Below are positions 22,738-33,392 of a stretch of DNA of 64,000 nt, piece after piece. Positions within the stretch are counted from its first letter, which is position 1. Every line of letters begins with the position of its first letter. Source of the DNA: Kitagawia praeruptora (lineage: Eukaryota > Streptophyta > Magnoliopsida > Apiales > Apiaceae); contig CM075346.1 in NCBI GenBank assembly GCA_037693485.1, forward strand, positions 94,408,501-94,472,500, in the 5' to 3' direction. The position numbers were made by a program, and so were the translations under genes. A model generated the notes under the pieces. That model had not been told where the DNA came from. It worked only from the letters and a program-made list of their open reading frames with translations, and made no database searches.

Positions 22738-22808
22738 CTAATGCATGGGTTGCCTCCCACGAAGCGCTTCTTTAACGTCAATAGCTTGACGTTACTTCCA
22801 AGTTTCCA

Positions 22809-23840
22809 TTAAGGATGATAATAGTTCGCCTGGTCCTCTCTTCGCAATACTTCATCATCATCTCGGCGGCACACTTTTTGCTCCTTCTCCTCGCTTGACC
22901 TATTCAGGTAACAACTATGTCCTCTTCCAATGCCTTCATCTGTTGACCCAAAATCTGACAATTTGTAGAACAACACACCTTCGCGGGCTTCGCTTGAATA
23001 TAATGGAGGAGGGTAAATGTAAATTGCTGAAACCTTTGGTTCCTCAACGAGAACTTCCTCCATTGGCTCTAATGCGCTACCTCCATCTTTAAATTCTGAG
23101 ACAAGTAGAAGACCTGCATCTTTCTCATGATCATCAACCTCTTGGTTCGCACATACCAATTCTTGAAATTTCTGTAGCCCAACAGTGTCTTCTAGGTTCG
23201 CACAAAACAATTCTTGAAATTTGCGTAGCTCATCAGTGTCTGTCTCAAATAGTGCCCTTTCCAAATCATCCACCTCACTAGCTTGATCAAATTCCTCACA
23301 TGGCTTATGAACACTCTCCTCCTCTTGGAATTTGTCTTCTTCAATTAAGCATGCAGTACCTTGCTCCAAGTCATCGATATTTTCTGAAATTGCTTCTGGT
23401 ATGAATTGTTGATTCTCTTGTTCCAAGACTCTCAAAACTTGAGCAGCTAATGTCCCCATAGATTTGATAAGCTTCTCATTATTCTCTGCAAGCATCCTAA
23501 TCTCCTCCCTAATCTCCTTCAAATCATCATCTGATTGATAAGTAGGAGTAGGTTGCTGATGTTGAAACTCTTCACTACCAAAGACATATGACATATCTGG
23601 AACATCTTGCTGGTACTGTTGAGGATAGTATTGAAAATATGGTTGTTCTTCATAACTGACATATGGATCAACTCCTCCGTAGTAACAATATTGCGATGGA
23701 TCATGAACGCCAAAACACCGGTCACATTGCTGAGGCTGTTGAATACCACCATGGTTGCTCCAGCACTGATACGTCTCATGTGCGCCCGCACATAGCTCAC
23801 AAACACTAGCCACCTGCTGAACTCCATAGTAAAAATCCAT
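22809..23840 (-). CDS. Zinc-knuckle Gag-like protein of element C
   Basis: An intact 343-codon frame in a young element. It starts MDFYYGVQQVASV and carries a knuckle C-x2-C-x3-H-x4-C (CELCAGAHETYQC, about residues 15-27) that matches the knuckle of element A's Gag, then a second Cys/His cluster (CDRCFGVHDPSQYC, about residues 40-53). The capsid-like part of Gag is missing. Next come a Tyr/Gln-rich stretch (to about 100), a short coiled coil (EEIRMLAENN...), and a long acidic region with a 17-residue tandem duplication, ending in a basic RRREDQANYYHP-like tail. It could bind element RNA or DNA while a helper supplies capsid and pol. Function is inference; the frame and motifs are seen. Confidence 0.8.
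   Translation of the reverse strand: MDFYYGVQQVASVCELCAGAHETYQCWSNHGGIQQPQQCDRCFGVHDPSQYCYYGGVDPYVSYEEQPYFQYYPQQYQQDVPDMSYVFGSEEFQHQQPTPTYQSDDDLKEIREEIRMLAENNEKLIKSMGTLAAQVLRVLEQENQQFIPEAISENIDDLEQGTACLIEEDKFQEEESVHKPCEEFDQASEVDDLERALFETDTDELRKFQELFCANLEDTVGLQKFQELVCANQEVDDHEKDAGLLLVSEFKDGGSALEPMEEVLVEEPKVSAIYIYPPPLYSSEAREGVLFYKLSDFGSTDEGIGRGHSCYLNRSSEEKEQKVCRRDDDEVLRREDQANYYHP
23145..23246 (-). repeat. 51-bp in-frame tandem duplication in the C ORF
   Basis: Two adjacent 51-bp units (23145-23195, 23196-23246) encode (L)xKFQEL.CAN repeats of 17 residues. The B protein has one such unit. Confidence 0.85.
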
Positions 23841-23968
23841 CTTTCTCTGACAAGTACCTGAAACACCAACGAACTACAAGAATAGATGAGAAAAAAAAAC
23901 AATCTGAGTCAGTGAACTCTAACGACCACTATTGACAAGCACATAAACCAAAAATAAAACACCAATGA

Positions 23969-23986
23969 TCCCCGGCAGCGGCGCCA
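23969..23986 (-). promoter_or_regulatory. Primer binding site of element C
   Basis: Minus-strand TGGCGCCGCTGCCGGGGA lies six bases inside the 5' LTR. It is complementary to the 3' end of plant tRNA-Asp with one mismatch, as in Athila elements. Confidence 0.9.
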
Positions 23987-23992
23987 AAAACT

Positions 23993-25373
23993 TGTTTACA
24001 CTAAAACACGCAAGCGTACGTGGTCACAAGTAATATATAAGGTTAAGTCCAAATTCGTTCCCACAGAGATCTGGTTATGGTTTCAATTCAGTAAACGCAC
24101 CTATGCAACAGTGTATGGTTATTATGCACTGCTAAGACAAATAGCAAATATGGGTTTTAATTAACTAAATCTAACTAAAAAGCAAATTAACAAAACTACA
24201 AATTAACTAACTAACAAGAATTAAAATCTAATTACTTCTGCAAGAAAAACCATGGAATCCTAACTTCATTAAATACTTTGCTTAGATCTGACGCCTTTAA
24301 TCACTATATGCAATGGTTATGATATCTGATCGAATAACACGAAACAAGTACACGCTACCTGTCAGCATACGTATACCAAACTACCCATACATCCACAAAA
24401 GAGATAGAAGATGAATAGACACCAATTATGCTTAGACCCTATATGTCTATAGAATTTGAAAACATAACGGTTGAAGAGCAAGTTATCCATAATGATCACA
24501 TAGGGCAATACAAGTATTCTCATCTCGTACCACAACCATATTGATAAACAATTATGAACCTATGCTAGCATGGCAAGTTCTAAATCTCAAGATCCACTTT
24601 CACTTCACAAGAGATTAACAAATTAGATGTTCATGACGCATCTATCAATTAAGCATAACCATACGAGGATATCAGATATACACCACACACAGATCTTTAA
24701 AGCAATCAAGATACTAAAGCTCCATAAATAAATCCGTTAGAATCCCATGACAACAATTAGTTCATAATCGAACCTCTCGTCATCATGGGATCTGATGAAA
24801 CCATGATAAAAACAAAGTATGAAAATATACAAATAAACCTAAGTAATTGATATGTAATAATTCTACTCCTAATGATGATCCTAATTCTCTAATTTACAAG
24901 GGTTGGATGTGTTTATATAGGCTCTAGACATCTTGCCCAGCAAGAAAATACCAAAACAGAATTATAATAGAATTTCTGCAAGATACGTTTCCTAAACTGA
25001 TTCTGTTTTTTAAGGGAAATTCGTAGCTGACTTTTCTTCTGTTTTCCAGAGCCGTTCCAGACGTAATTGGGCTTCTGGACCATCTTAGAATGATAGAGAA
25101 TCTCGTTATCTTCGCGTGGACTGCTTACGGGCTGAAAACAGACTTATAGAACTCAAGATATGGCCCAAACAGTGAATCTCACGCGTGCAGCCCAATAATT
25201 CCGAATTTTAATAAATTAAATCTCCAAAAACGACAAAAACACCCACCATAATCAACATCCTTGTAAATCTGCACAACTAAACAAAACACATCAAAACTAC
25301 CAGAAACTTGAGCCCAAGACAATCAATTTAAGCCAATTTAGAATGTTCTAAGTGGATATAAATCCACTTATCA
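23993..25373 (-). repeat. 5' LTR of element C
   Basis: 1381 bp, differing from the 3' LTR at about two sites by eye. Drives transcription toward lower coordinates. Confidence 0.94.
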
Positions 25374-25378
25374 CTAAC

Positions 25379-25871
25379 CTAGCCCAAAAGTACCCAATGA
25401 GACTGTGTAAAAGTTTTGTTCCCGAAACATGCAAGTCAATTTCATAAAGACTATAAATCAACCCTCTACTCATCATCAATCACACTCAACAAAACATCTA
25501 CCTACCAATCAGAATCAGCTCGCCCTAAGGGATCATGAACAATGCATGCCATGAAAATGCAACTAACATGGACTCACATGATATACGAAAATAAAAAACA
25601 GAATGTCCTATATGAAACAAACGTAGATAACACAAACATACATGCATGAATTACTACTAATATGCAAAGCATGAAATCCTACATGAACACATAATACAAC
25701 AACAACTACTAATCCCTCAAACCACCCCCAAACTTGAAAGATTCAATGTCCGCATTGAATGGAAGAAAATACGAGGGAAGTAGAAAACATACCTACACGT
25801 CAAAACCGCATGGGTTGCCTCCCACGAAGCGCTGTCGTTAATGTCATTTAGCCGGACACATGTGATTCAAA
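25379..25871 (-). other. Element A 3' untranslated region, proximal part
   Basis: Contains the GGAGGCAACCCATG module (about 25806-25831) directly after the protease-frame stop, and an internal polypurine tract AAGTTTGGGGG at about 25724-25737. Matches the module order in B and C. Confidence 0.75.
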
Positions 25872-26108
25872 TCATGGTGGCTCGAAGATCGCAATCGACT
25901 TGTCCTTAGCAGAAGGACCATTCACCCATTGTTTGACAACCTTCTTGCTATCTTCCCACATCTTTTCTAACTCAAACTTCCCCTTGACTTTTCCTCCAAT
26001 CGATTTTTCCTTTTTCTTCTTCACAGCTCTAAGGTGTTTATGTTTCACAGTTGATTGATAAGAGCACTCTTCTACCTCATCATCCATGATCCACCTTCTT
26101 AACACGTT
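25872..26108 (-). pseudogene. Element A protease ORF, 3' piece (beyond insertion B)
   Basis: Continues, in frame, the ORF cut at 32658. It encodes a lysine-rich tail with KKKKEKSIGGKVKGKFELEK and ends at a stop at 25872. Where an autonomous Athila would go on into reverse transcriptase, the frame ends here, so pol has been lost. Confidence 0.8.
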
Positions 26109-27486
26109 TGATAAGTGGAGTTTATATCCACTTGGAGCATTCTAAATCGGCTTAAATTGATTGTCTTGGGCTCAAGTTTCTTGTAGTTTTTATGTGTTTT
26201 GTTTAGTTGTGCAGATTTACAAGGATGTTGATTATTGTGGATGTTTTTGTCGTTTTTGGAGATTTAATTTATTAAAATTCGGATTTATTGGGCTGCACGC
26301 ATGAGATTCACTGTTTGGGCCATATCTTGAGTTCTAGAAGTCAGTTTTGGGCGATCTTACTGTCCACGCGAAGATAACGGAATTCTCTATTATTCTAAAG
26401 TGGTCCAGAGGCCCAATTGCAGATGGAACGTTCCAGAAAATCTGAAGAAAAGATAGCTACGAATTTCCCTTAAAAAAACAGAATCAGTTTAGGAAACGTA
26501 TTTTGCAGAAATTCTATTATAATTATGTTTTGGTATTTTCTTGTTGGGCAAGATGTCTAGAGCCTATATAAACACATCCAACCCTTGTAAATATATCATC
26601 AAGATTATCATTAGGAGTAGAACCTTTACATATCAATTACTTAGATTTATTTGTATTTGTTCATACTTTGTTTTTATCATGGTTTCATCAGATCCCATGA
26701 TGACGAGAGGTTCTATTATGAACTAATCGTTGTCATGGGATTCTAACGGATTTATTTATGGAGCTTTAGTATCTTGATGCTTTACAGATCTGTGTGTGAT
26801 GTATATCTGATATCCTCTTATGGTTATGCTTAATTGATAGATGCGTCATGAACATCTAATTTGTTAATCTCTTGTGAAGTGAAAGTGGATCTTGAGATTT
26901 AGAACTTGCCATGCTAGCATAGGATAGGTTGATGTTTTAACATCATGATTTGTGGCATGATTAGAGATAATATGCTACCCTATGTGATCAATGTGGATAA
27001 CTTGTTCTTCAACCGTTATGTTTTCAAATTCTATAGAGATATAGGATCTAAGCATAATTGGTGTCTATTCATCTTCTATCTCTTTTGTGGATGTATGTTT
27101 AGTTTGGTATTCGTATACTGAGAAGTAGCGTATACTTGTTTCGTGTTATTCGATCAGATATCATAACCATTGCATATAGTGATTAAAGGCGTCAGATCTA
27201 AGCAAAGTATTTAATGAAGTTAGGATTCCATGGTTTTTCTTGCAGAAGTAATTAGATTTTAATTCTTGCTAGTTAGTTAATTTGTAGTTTTGTTAATTTG
27301 CTTTTTAGTTAATTTAGATAGTTAAAACTCATATTTGTTAATTGTCTTAGCAGTGAATAAAAACCATACACTGTTGCATAGGTGCGTTTACTGAATTAAA
27401 ACCATAACTAGATCTCTGTGGGAACGAACTTGACTTATATCTGTATTACTTGTGACCACGTACGCTTGCGTGATTTAGTGCAAACA
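26109..27486 (+). repeat. 5' LTR of element B
   Basis: Begins TGATAAGTGG and ends GTGCAAACA. A TATATAAA box at 26565-26572 is the likely promoter. Confidence 0.94.
26565..26572 (+). promoter_or_regulatory. LTR TATA box of element B
   Basis: TATATAAA lies in a stretch (AGCCTATATAAACACATCC) that is conserved in all six LTRs of A, B and C, so it is probably the core promoter. Confidence 0.75.
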
Positions 27487-27492
27487 AGTTTT

Positions 27493-27510
27493 TGGCGCCG
27501 CTGTCGGGGA
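27493..27510 (+). promoter_or_regulatory. Primer binding site of element B
   Basis: TGGCGCCGCTGTCGGGGA, tRNA-Asp type with two mismatches to the usual Athila site. Confidence 0.88.
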
Positions 27511-27631
27511 TCATCGGTGTTTTATTTTTGGTTTACGTGCTTGTCAATAGTGGTCGTTAGAGTTCACTGACTCAGATTTTTTCTTACCTATCTTGTTTAG
27601 TTTGTGGTGTTTAGGTACTTGAGTGTTGAAT

Positions 27632-28648
27632 ATGGCAGGTCTGGAGTTGCCATGGTGGGCATATTCGAGTACATCCATGCCTCAGCAATGTGAGCGGTGT
27701 TTGGGCGTTCATGATCCCTCACAATATTGTTACTATGAAGGAGTTGATCCATATGTCACTTATGAAGAGCAACCATATTTTCAATACCATCCTCAACAGT
27801 ACCAGCAAGATGTTCCAGATATGTCATATTTCTTTGGTAGTGAAGAGTTTCAACATCAGCAACCTATTCCTACTTTTCAGTCAGATGAGGTTCCTACTAG
27901 GGAGGAGATTAGGATGCTTGTGAAGAGTAATGAGGAGTCTCTCAAATCTTTGGAAATTTTAGTTGCTCAAGCTATGAGATCATTGGAACAAGAGACTCTG
28001 GAGGAGATTAGGATGCGTATAAAGAGTAACGAGGCGTCTATCAAATCTTTGGAAACAATAGCTGCTCAAGTTAGGAATGCCTTGGATCAAGAGAATCAGC
28101 AATTCATACCAGAGGCAATTCCAGAAAATAATGGTGACTTGGAGCAAGGTACTACATGCTTAATTGAGGAAGACAAATTCCAAGGTGAGGTTAGCATTCA
28201 CAAGCCATGTGAGGAATTTGATCATGCTAGGATGGTGGATGATTTGGAGAGGGCACTATTTGGGACAGACACTGATGAGCTGCACAAATTTCGAGAATTG
28301 GTATGTGCGTACCAAGAGGTTGAAGAACATGGGAAAGATGCAGGTCTTCTACTTGTCTCAGAGTATAAAGATGGAGGTAGCGCATTAGAGCCAATGGAGG
28401 AAGTTCTCTTTGAGGAACCAAAGGCTTCAGAAACTTACATTTACCCTCCTCCATTATATTCAAGCGAAGCCCGCGAATGTGTGTTGTTCTACAAATTGAC
28501 AGATTTTGGGTCAACAGACGAAGGCATTGGAATTGGATATAGCTATTATACGAATAGACCAAGCGAGGTAAAGGGGCAGAAAGTGTGCCGCCGTGATGAT
28601 GATGAAGTCTCGCGAAGAGAGGACCAGGCGAACTATTATCATCCTTAG
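27632..28648 (+). CDS. Zinc-knuckle Gag-like protein of element B
   Basis: An intact frame of 338 codons from the ATG at 27632; an earlier in-frame GTG at 27623 is not needed. It lacks the first knuckle of C but keeps the Cys/His cluster CERCLGVHDPSQYC (about residues 20-33), the YEEQPYFQY/HPQQYQQDVPDM stretch and SEEFQHQQP, a coiled coil doubled by a 33-residue tandem repeat, and the acidic C-terminal half with LYSSEAREC..FYKL.DFGST ending DQANYYHP. Identity with C is high along the whole length. The frame has stayed open despite in-frame module gains, which suggests recent activity of its source copy. Role unknown; RNA binding is the plain guess. Confidence 0.78.
   Translation: MAGLELPWWAYSSTSMPQQCERCLGVHDPSQYCYYEGVDPYVTYEEQPYFQYHPQQYQQDVPDMSYFFGSEEFQHQQPIPTFQSDEVPTREEIRMLVKSNEESLKSLEILVAQAMRSLEQETLEEIRMRIKSNEASIKSLETIAAQVRNALDQENQQFIPEAIPENNGDLEQGTTCLIEEDKFQGEVSIHKPCEEFDHARMVDDLERALFGTDTDELHKFRELVCAYQEVEEHGKDAGLLLVSEYKDGGSALEPMEEVLFEEPKASETYIYPPPLYSSEARECVLFYKLTDFGSTDEGIGIGYSYYTNRPSEVKGQKVCRRDDDEVSRREDQANYYHP
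27902..28099 (+). repeat. 99-bp in-frame tandem duplication (coiled-coil module)
   Basis: Units 27902-28000 and 28001-28099 each encode a 33-residue heptad-like helix starting EEIRM..KSNE and ending near LEQE or LDQE. C has a single unit. Confidence 0.85.
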
Positions 28649-28659
28649 TGGAGACTTGG

Positions 28660-28715
28660 AAGTAACGTCAAGCTATTGACGTTAAAGAACCGTTTGGTGG
28701 GAGGCAACCCATGCA
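28660..28715 (+). ncRNA. Conserved RNA hairpin module after the Gag-like ORF (B)
   Basis: A perfect inverted repeat AACGTCAA-GCTA-TTGACGTT is followed by TGGGAGGCAACCCA, which can also fold. C (22743-22800) and, in part, A (25806-25831) keep the same module. It is a candidate cis-acting signal in element RNA; no function is proven. Confidence 0.5.
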
Positions 28716-28767
28716 TTAGTATAGGAAAAACAAAAATCTGTGCAAAAAAAAAAAAATCGGATTTTTT

Positions 28768-28935
28768 GTGTGTAACGCAGGGGGATCCTGCGTTTTAGAG
28801 CAGATTGCGCGCCTGTCGCGCAACTTGCTCATGCGTTACTGGACTGGAGGCAACTTGCGCTCCTGTTGCGCAAGTTGCGCATGCGCAACTGATATTAACG
28901 CACTTTGCTCTACACGCGCGCAATTTGCGCGTCTA
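28768..28935. repeat. GC-rich TTGCGCA cluster of B
   Basis: Dense TTGCGC/GCGCAA words within 170 bp, matching the cluster in C in position but not base for base. Confidence 0.75.
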
Positions 28936-29142
28936 CCAGGGTGGTCAGAAAAAATAAATAAATTCAGCGCTTGTCTGTTTTGTGTTTGTGTGAACTGTTG
29001 CGTATAAAAAAAAAAATCTCTACACTCCTATTCTATTTATACCCCTATTTAATCATCTCTCCACCTAATTCTTTTCCTATTTCAATTCCAAAACCTCCCA
29101 TCTATCCTCCAAAATTCTAAACCTATATCTATTCTAATTTTT

Positions 29143-29215
29143 TTTTAATTATTATTTATTATTATTATTTATTATTATTATTATTTATTATTATTATTAT
29201 TATATATTATTATTA
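29143..29215. repeat. ATT microsatellite in B
   Basis: ATT triplets with a few breaks, at the same place as the AAT repeat of C. Confidence 0.88.
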
Positions 29216-31261
29216 TTAGTATACAAATCCAATTCCTCTTTTAATTATTTAAATCTCTAAAAATTCAATTCTAAAGAGGAATTAATTGCAAGTTCACCTT
29301 TTTTATTCGTATTGGGTAAATCTTTTTCTCTAATCTTATTTTTATTACGAATTTGTGTTCTTGTCAATTGTGGGTTTTGTAGTATTCAGGCAAGGTGGCT
29401 AGTCTATGGAGCTCGTACGCAATATCCTCCACCAGATTCATCCGAGGAGGAGGACGAGTAGGTATGTTTTCTGCTAGTCCTTGTATTTACTTCCATTCAA
29501 TGCGGACATTGAATATTTTAAGTTTGGGGGATTAGTAGTTGTTGTATTATGTGTTCATGTAGGATTTCATGCTTTGCATATTAGTAGTAGTAAATTATGC
29601 ATTTATGTTTGTGTTATTTACGTTTGTTTCATATAGGACATTCTGTTTTTATATTCGTATTTCATGTGAGTTCATAATAGTTGCATTTGCACCCATGCTT
29701 GATAGGAATTTTGTGTTGTTGACGCTTTTGATTGAGAAGTGATATGCTTTGTTCTTGTGCACACACATACACTAGTAAGTTGAAGCTAGTAGACTTATTG
29801 AATATTGTAAGTGATTAGAAGGACATGAATATGTGCAAGATGATTTAGTTTGCATGCTTTGAATACAAGTAGGTGCGTTAAAGAGAATTTTTGCTTGAGA
29901 TTGAGTATGTTTTTCTACCAAGTGAGTTTTTGAGCCATATTGCATATTTTTTGCAATTTATTCGTTTGCTTGAGTGTCCACGGATTGTTTGCATTGCTAG
30001 CAGTTGTTTGAGGTCTTTCTTGAAATGCATGACATTATTTGACGATTAAAATGATAAAGGCATTTAGGAATAACCATATATTTTCCCATATTACCATCCC
30101 ATATTTACATGATCAATTAGTGAACCCGTTAAGCTTAATCCTATTTTTTCGGTGACATACCACATTACTTGCCTAGACCTTTTTCTTGTATTGGCCTTAC
30201 ATTATTTTGAACCCACATTGTCAAAGGCTAGTAGAGTGCTTAAGGGAGTAATAAGGTGTGCAAAGAGGGGTTTATTGTTGATCATAATTTTGGGGGAAAT
30301 ATTGAATATTGGGTTTGCTTTTTGATAGTTGACATGTGTAATAAAATTGTGGGATCGTTGTTATTGTTTATATTATTGTTTTATTTAGCTCTCGAAGAAA
30401 AAAAAAGAAAAAAAAAAGAGAAAAGGAAAAAAAAAAGAAAAAAAAAATTATGAGAGCATATTTGTGTTTTTGGTGATCCTATTTAAGTCGACTTGTCGAG
30501 TGTTTTTGTTGGAAGAATAATAGATTATGTGGGGGAAATAGGGTGTTGTGTATGATTTATTATGGTACTTACTAGCTTTTGACACTTCACCTGTTTTGAC
30601 TTATTTGACATACCTTGTCCCTAGCCCCGTTACAACCCAAATAAAGACCTTTTGATTATCATCATTGATGTATGTTGTGTTAAGAGTTAGATTGATACCA
30701 AATGTCAAGCATGCTTATGATTTTGTTGGAATTGAGTGATACACTTACCCTTGTTCTTGAGAGAGTATTCTTTTGTGAGTGGATTGTGAGTGTTTACTTG
30801 TTTTTGCGTATGAGATCCCGAGTTTTGTCTCAAAGATGTACTCTTGTAGGCTTAGCATGTTTACTAACTTATTCTTACATTTGACATGGGCTTGTGAGAA
30901 CTTATGCATGTTCATTGAGTAGACTATGTGAATACTTGCACTTTCGACACCAAGACATTGCGTATTTACTTTGATTCTTAAGTTGATATGACATGAGAGG
31001 ATTTGAAGGTATGGTAGGATTTTAGTACTAGATTATTTGCATTTTCATTTAGTTGCATTCATGCATTGCATTGCATTAGGTTATATGGATTTTGTGGGTA
31101 CATTCACTATAGGCCCTCACGAGACCTTACTCGTCCACTAGGGCTGCCTAGGGGTTTAAAGGGCTTGTTGCATATGCCAAATGCAACCGTGATCACCTAC
31201 GGAAGTGGTACTAGTTAGTTAGTTAGTTGTAATTGTTTATGCTTGAGGACAAGCATCGGTT

Positions 31262-31275
31262 TAAGTTTGGGGGTG
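31262..31275 (+). promoter_or_regulatory. Polypurine tract of element B
   Basis: TAAGTTTGGGGGTG directly before the 3' LTR. Confidence 0.88.
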
Positions 31276-32653
31276 TGATAAGTGGAGTTTATATCCACTT
31301 GGAGCATTCTAAATCGGCTTAAATTGATTGTCTTGGGCTCAAGTTTCTTGTAGTTTTGATGTGTTTTGTTTAGTTGTGCAGATTTACAAGGATGTTGATT
31401 ATGGTGGATGTTTTTGTCGTTTTTGGAGATTTAATTTATTAAAATTCGGATTTATTGGGCTGCACGCATGAGATTCACTGTTTGGGCCATATCTTGAGTT
31501 CTAGAAGTCAGTTTTGGGCGATCTTACTGTCCACGCGAAGATAACGGAATTCTCTATCATTCTAAAGTGGTCCAGAGGCCCAATTGCAGATGGAACGTTC
31601 CAGAAAATCTGAAGAAAAGATAGATACGAATTTCCCTTAAAAAAACAGAATCAGTTTAGGAAACGTATTTTGCAGAAATTCTATTATAATTATGTTTTGG
31701 TATTTTCTTGTTGGGCAAGATGTCTAGAGCCTATATAAACACATCCAACCCTTGTAAATGGATCATCAAGATTATCATTAGGAGTAGAACCTTTACATAT
31801 CAATTACTTAGATTTATTTGTATTTGTTCATACTTTGTTTTTATCATGGTTTCATCAGATCCCATGATGACGAGAGGTTCTATTATGAACTAATCGTTGT
31901 CATGGGATTCTAACGGATTTATTTATGGATCTTTAGTATCTTGATGCTTTACAGATCTGTGTGTGATGTATATCTGATATCCTCGTATGGTTATGCTTAA
32001 TTGATAGATGCGTCATGAACATCTAATTTGTTAATCTCTTGTGAAGTGAAAGTGGATCTTGAGATTTAGAACTTGCCATGCTAGCATAGGATAGGTTGAT
32101 GTTTTAACATCATGATTTGTGGCATGATTAGAGATAATATGCTACCCTATGTGATCAATGTGGATAACTTGTTCTTCAACCGTTATGTTTTCAAATTCTA
32201 TAGAGATATAGGGTCTAAGCATAATTGGTGTCTATTCATCTTCTATCTCTTTTGTGGATGTATGTTTAGTTTGGTATTCGTATACTGAGAAGTAGTGTAT
32301 ACTTGTTTCGTGTTATCCGATCAGATATCATAACCATTGCATATAGTGATTAAAGACGTCAGATCTAAGCAAAGTATTTAATGAAGTTAGGATTCCATGG
32401 TTTTTCTTGCAGAAGTAATTAGATTTCAATTCTTGCTAGTTAGTTAATTTGTAGCTTTGTTAATTTGCTTTTTAGTTAATTTAGATAGTTAAAACTCATA
32501 TTTGTTAATTGTCTTGGCAGTGAATAAAAACCATACACTGTTGCATAGGTGCGTTTACTGAATTAAAACCATAACCAGATCTCTGTGGGAACGAACTTGA
32601 CTTATATCTGTATTACTTGTGACCACGTACGCTTGCGTGATTTAGTGCAAACA
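31276..32653 (+). repeat. 3' LTR of element B
   Basis: 1378 bp, equal in length to the 5' LTR. Ends GTGCAAACA next to the ACGTT target copy. Confidence 0.94.
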
Positions 32654-32658
32654 ACGTT

Positions 32659-33306
32659 ATCATGCCCCACTTCAAAAATCACTAGCTCATTATTCAAAAG
32701 GACATACCTCAAATGTGGTGGAAGTTTCCCAAGCTTAACACTCGAAAGATCTCGAACTGAAGAACTATCAATGGAATCACTGATGGAATGCTTTAGCACG
32801 TGCGTGTCTATCTTTTCACTCAATAACTGATCAAACTTCTGACCCGTATCAACCATTTCCACACTGCAACACTCTTCATCCTCTGTCGGAAATTTCATGG
32901 CCTTGAACACATTAAATGTGACATTCTGATCTTGCACCCTCATTGTAAGCTCTCCTTTTTGCACATCGATCAAAGTACGGCCAGTAGCTAGAAAAGGCCT
33001 TCCCAAGATGATGGGAATCTTCTTATCTTCCTCGAAGTCAAGAATCACAAAATCGGCAGGAAATATGAGCTTATCAACTTTCACCAAGACATCTTCCACT
33101 ATGCCCCTTGGATATGTGATAGATCGATCAGCCAACTGCAAAGAGATGTTAGTTGGCTTTGGCTCCGGTAGACCAAGTTGCATATAAACTGACAAAGGCA
33201 TGAGATTTATGCTAGCCCCCAAGTCACACAAGCACTTGCTGAAAGAAAGATTGCCAATAGTGCACGGGATGGTGAAACTCCCCGGATCCTTAAGCTTCGG
33301 AGGCAA
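32659..33306 (-). pseudogene. Aspartic protease ORF of element A (interrupted by B)
   Basis: A retropepsin-like domain of the Athila type: it starts PPKLKDPGSFTIPCTIGN, has the catalytic motif DLGAS (about residue 32), then IPIILGRPFLATGRTLID and FNVFKAMKFP. In a full element it would cleave Gag-Pol. Here it is separated from gag by a stop and a frame change near 33300-33540, and cut downstream by insertion B at 32654; its 3' piece lies at 25872-26108. Confidence 0.88.
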
Positions 33307-33392
33307 TTTCTATTGCAACACCGCACTGCACTCCTCTGTCAATGCCACTGTTTCAAATTCTTCCAACCTTCTCTTACGTGACAAAATATCCT

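Larger units (their letters stand above)
20069..22808 (-). other. 3' untranslated region of element C
   Basis: About 2.7 kb without coding capacity. It holds long T runs (20870-20938), an internal polypurine tract at about 21828-21842, a spliced-looking segment around 21900-22010, an AAT microsatellite (22158-22325), a GC-rich TTGCGCA cluster (22520-22680) and the GGAGGCAACCCATG hairpin module (22743-22800). The same order occurs, in reverse orientation, in B. Confidence 0.8.
18674..25373 (-). mobile_element. Non-autonomous LTR retrotransposon C
   Basis: Two LTRs of exactly 1381 bp (18674-20054 and 23993-25373) are flanked by a perfect CTAAC duplication (18669-18673 and 25374-25378). Primer site and polypurine tract are intact. 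By eye the LTRs differ at only about two sites, so this is the youngest insertion. It has no protease, reverse transcriptase or integrase, only a 343-codon zinc-knuckle ORF and a long 3' UTR. It is closely related to B and more distantly to A. Confidence 0.95.
28649..31261 (+). other. 3' untranslated region of element B
   Basis: Holds, in order, the AACGTCAAGCTATTGACGTT hairpin and GGAGGCAACCCATG motif (28660-28715), the TTGCGCA cluster (28768-28935), an ATT microsatellite (29143-29215), a segment with splice-like signals (29380-29465), an internal polypurine tract (about 29516-29530) and 1.7 kb of non-coding sequence. It mirrors C. Confidence 0.8.
26109..32653 (+). mobile_element. Non-autonomous LTR retrotransposon B
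   Basis: Two LTRs of exactly 1378 bp (26109-27486, 31276-32653) are flanked by a perfect ACGTT duplication (26104-26108 and 32654-32658), inserted in the protease ORF of A in the opposite orientation. Primer site, polypurine tract and one zinc-knuckle ORF are intact; no pol. The LTRs differ at about 16 sites by eye (near 1.2%). LTR and interior are close to C, and the internal order of modules is the same. Confidence 0.95.

Noticed and set aside
22245..22781. 178-codon frame with Lys and Tyr runs
   Set aside because: Translation of a poly-T run, GC cluster and AAT microsatellite.
26541..26726. 61-codon frame repeated at 31708-31893
   Set aside because: LTR sequence of element B, covering its TATA box.
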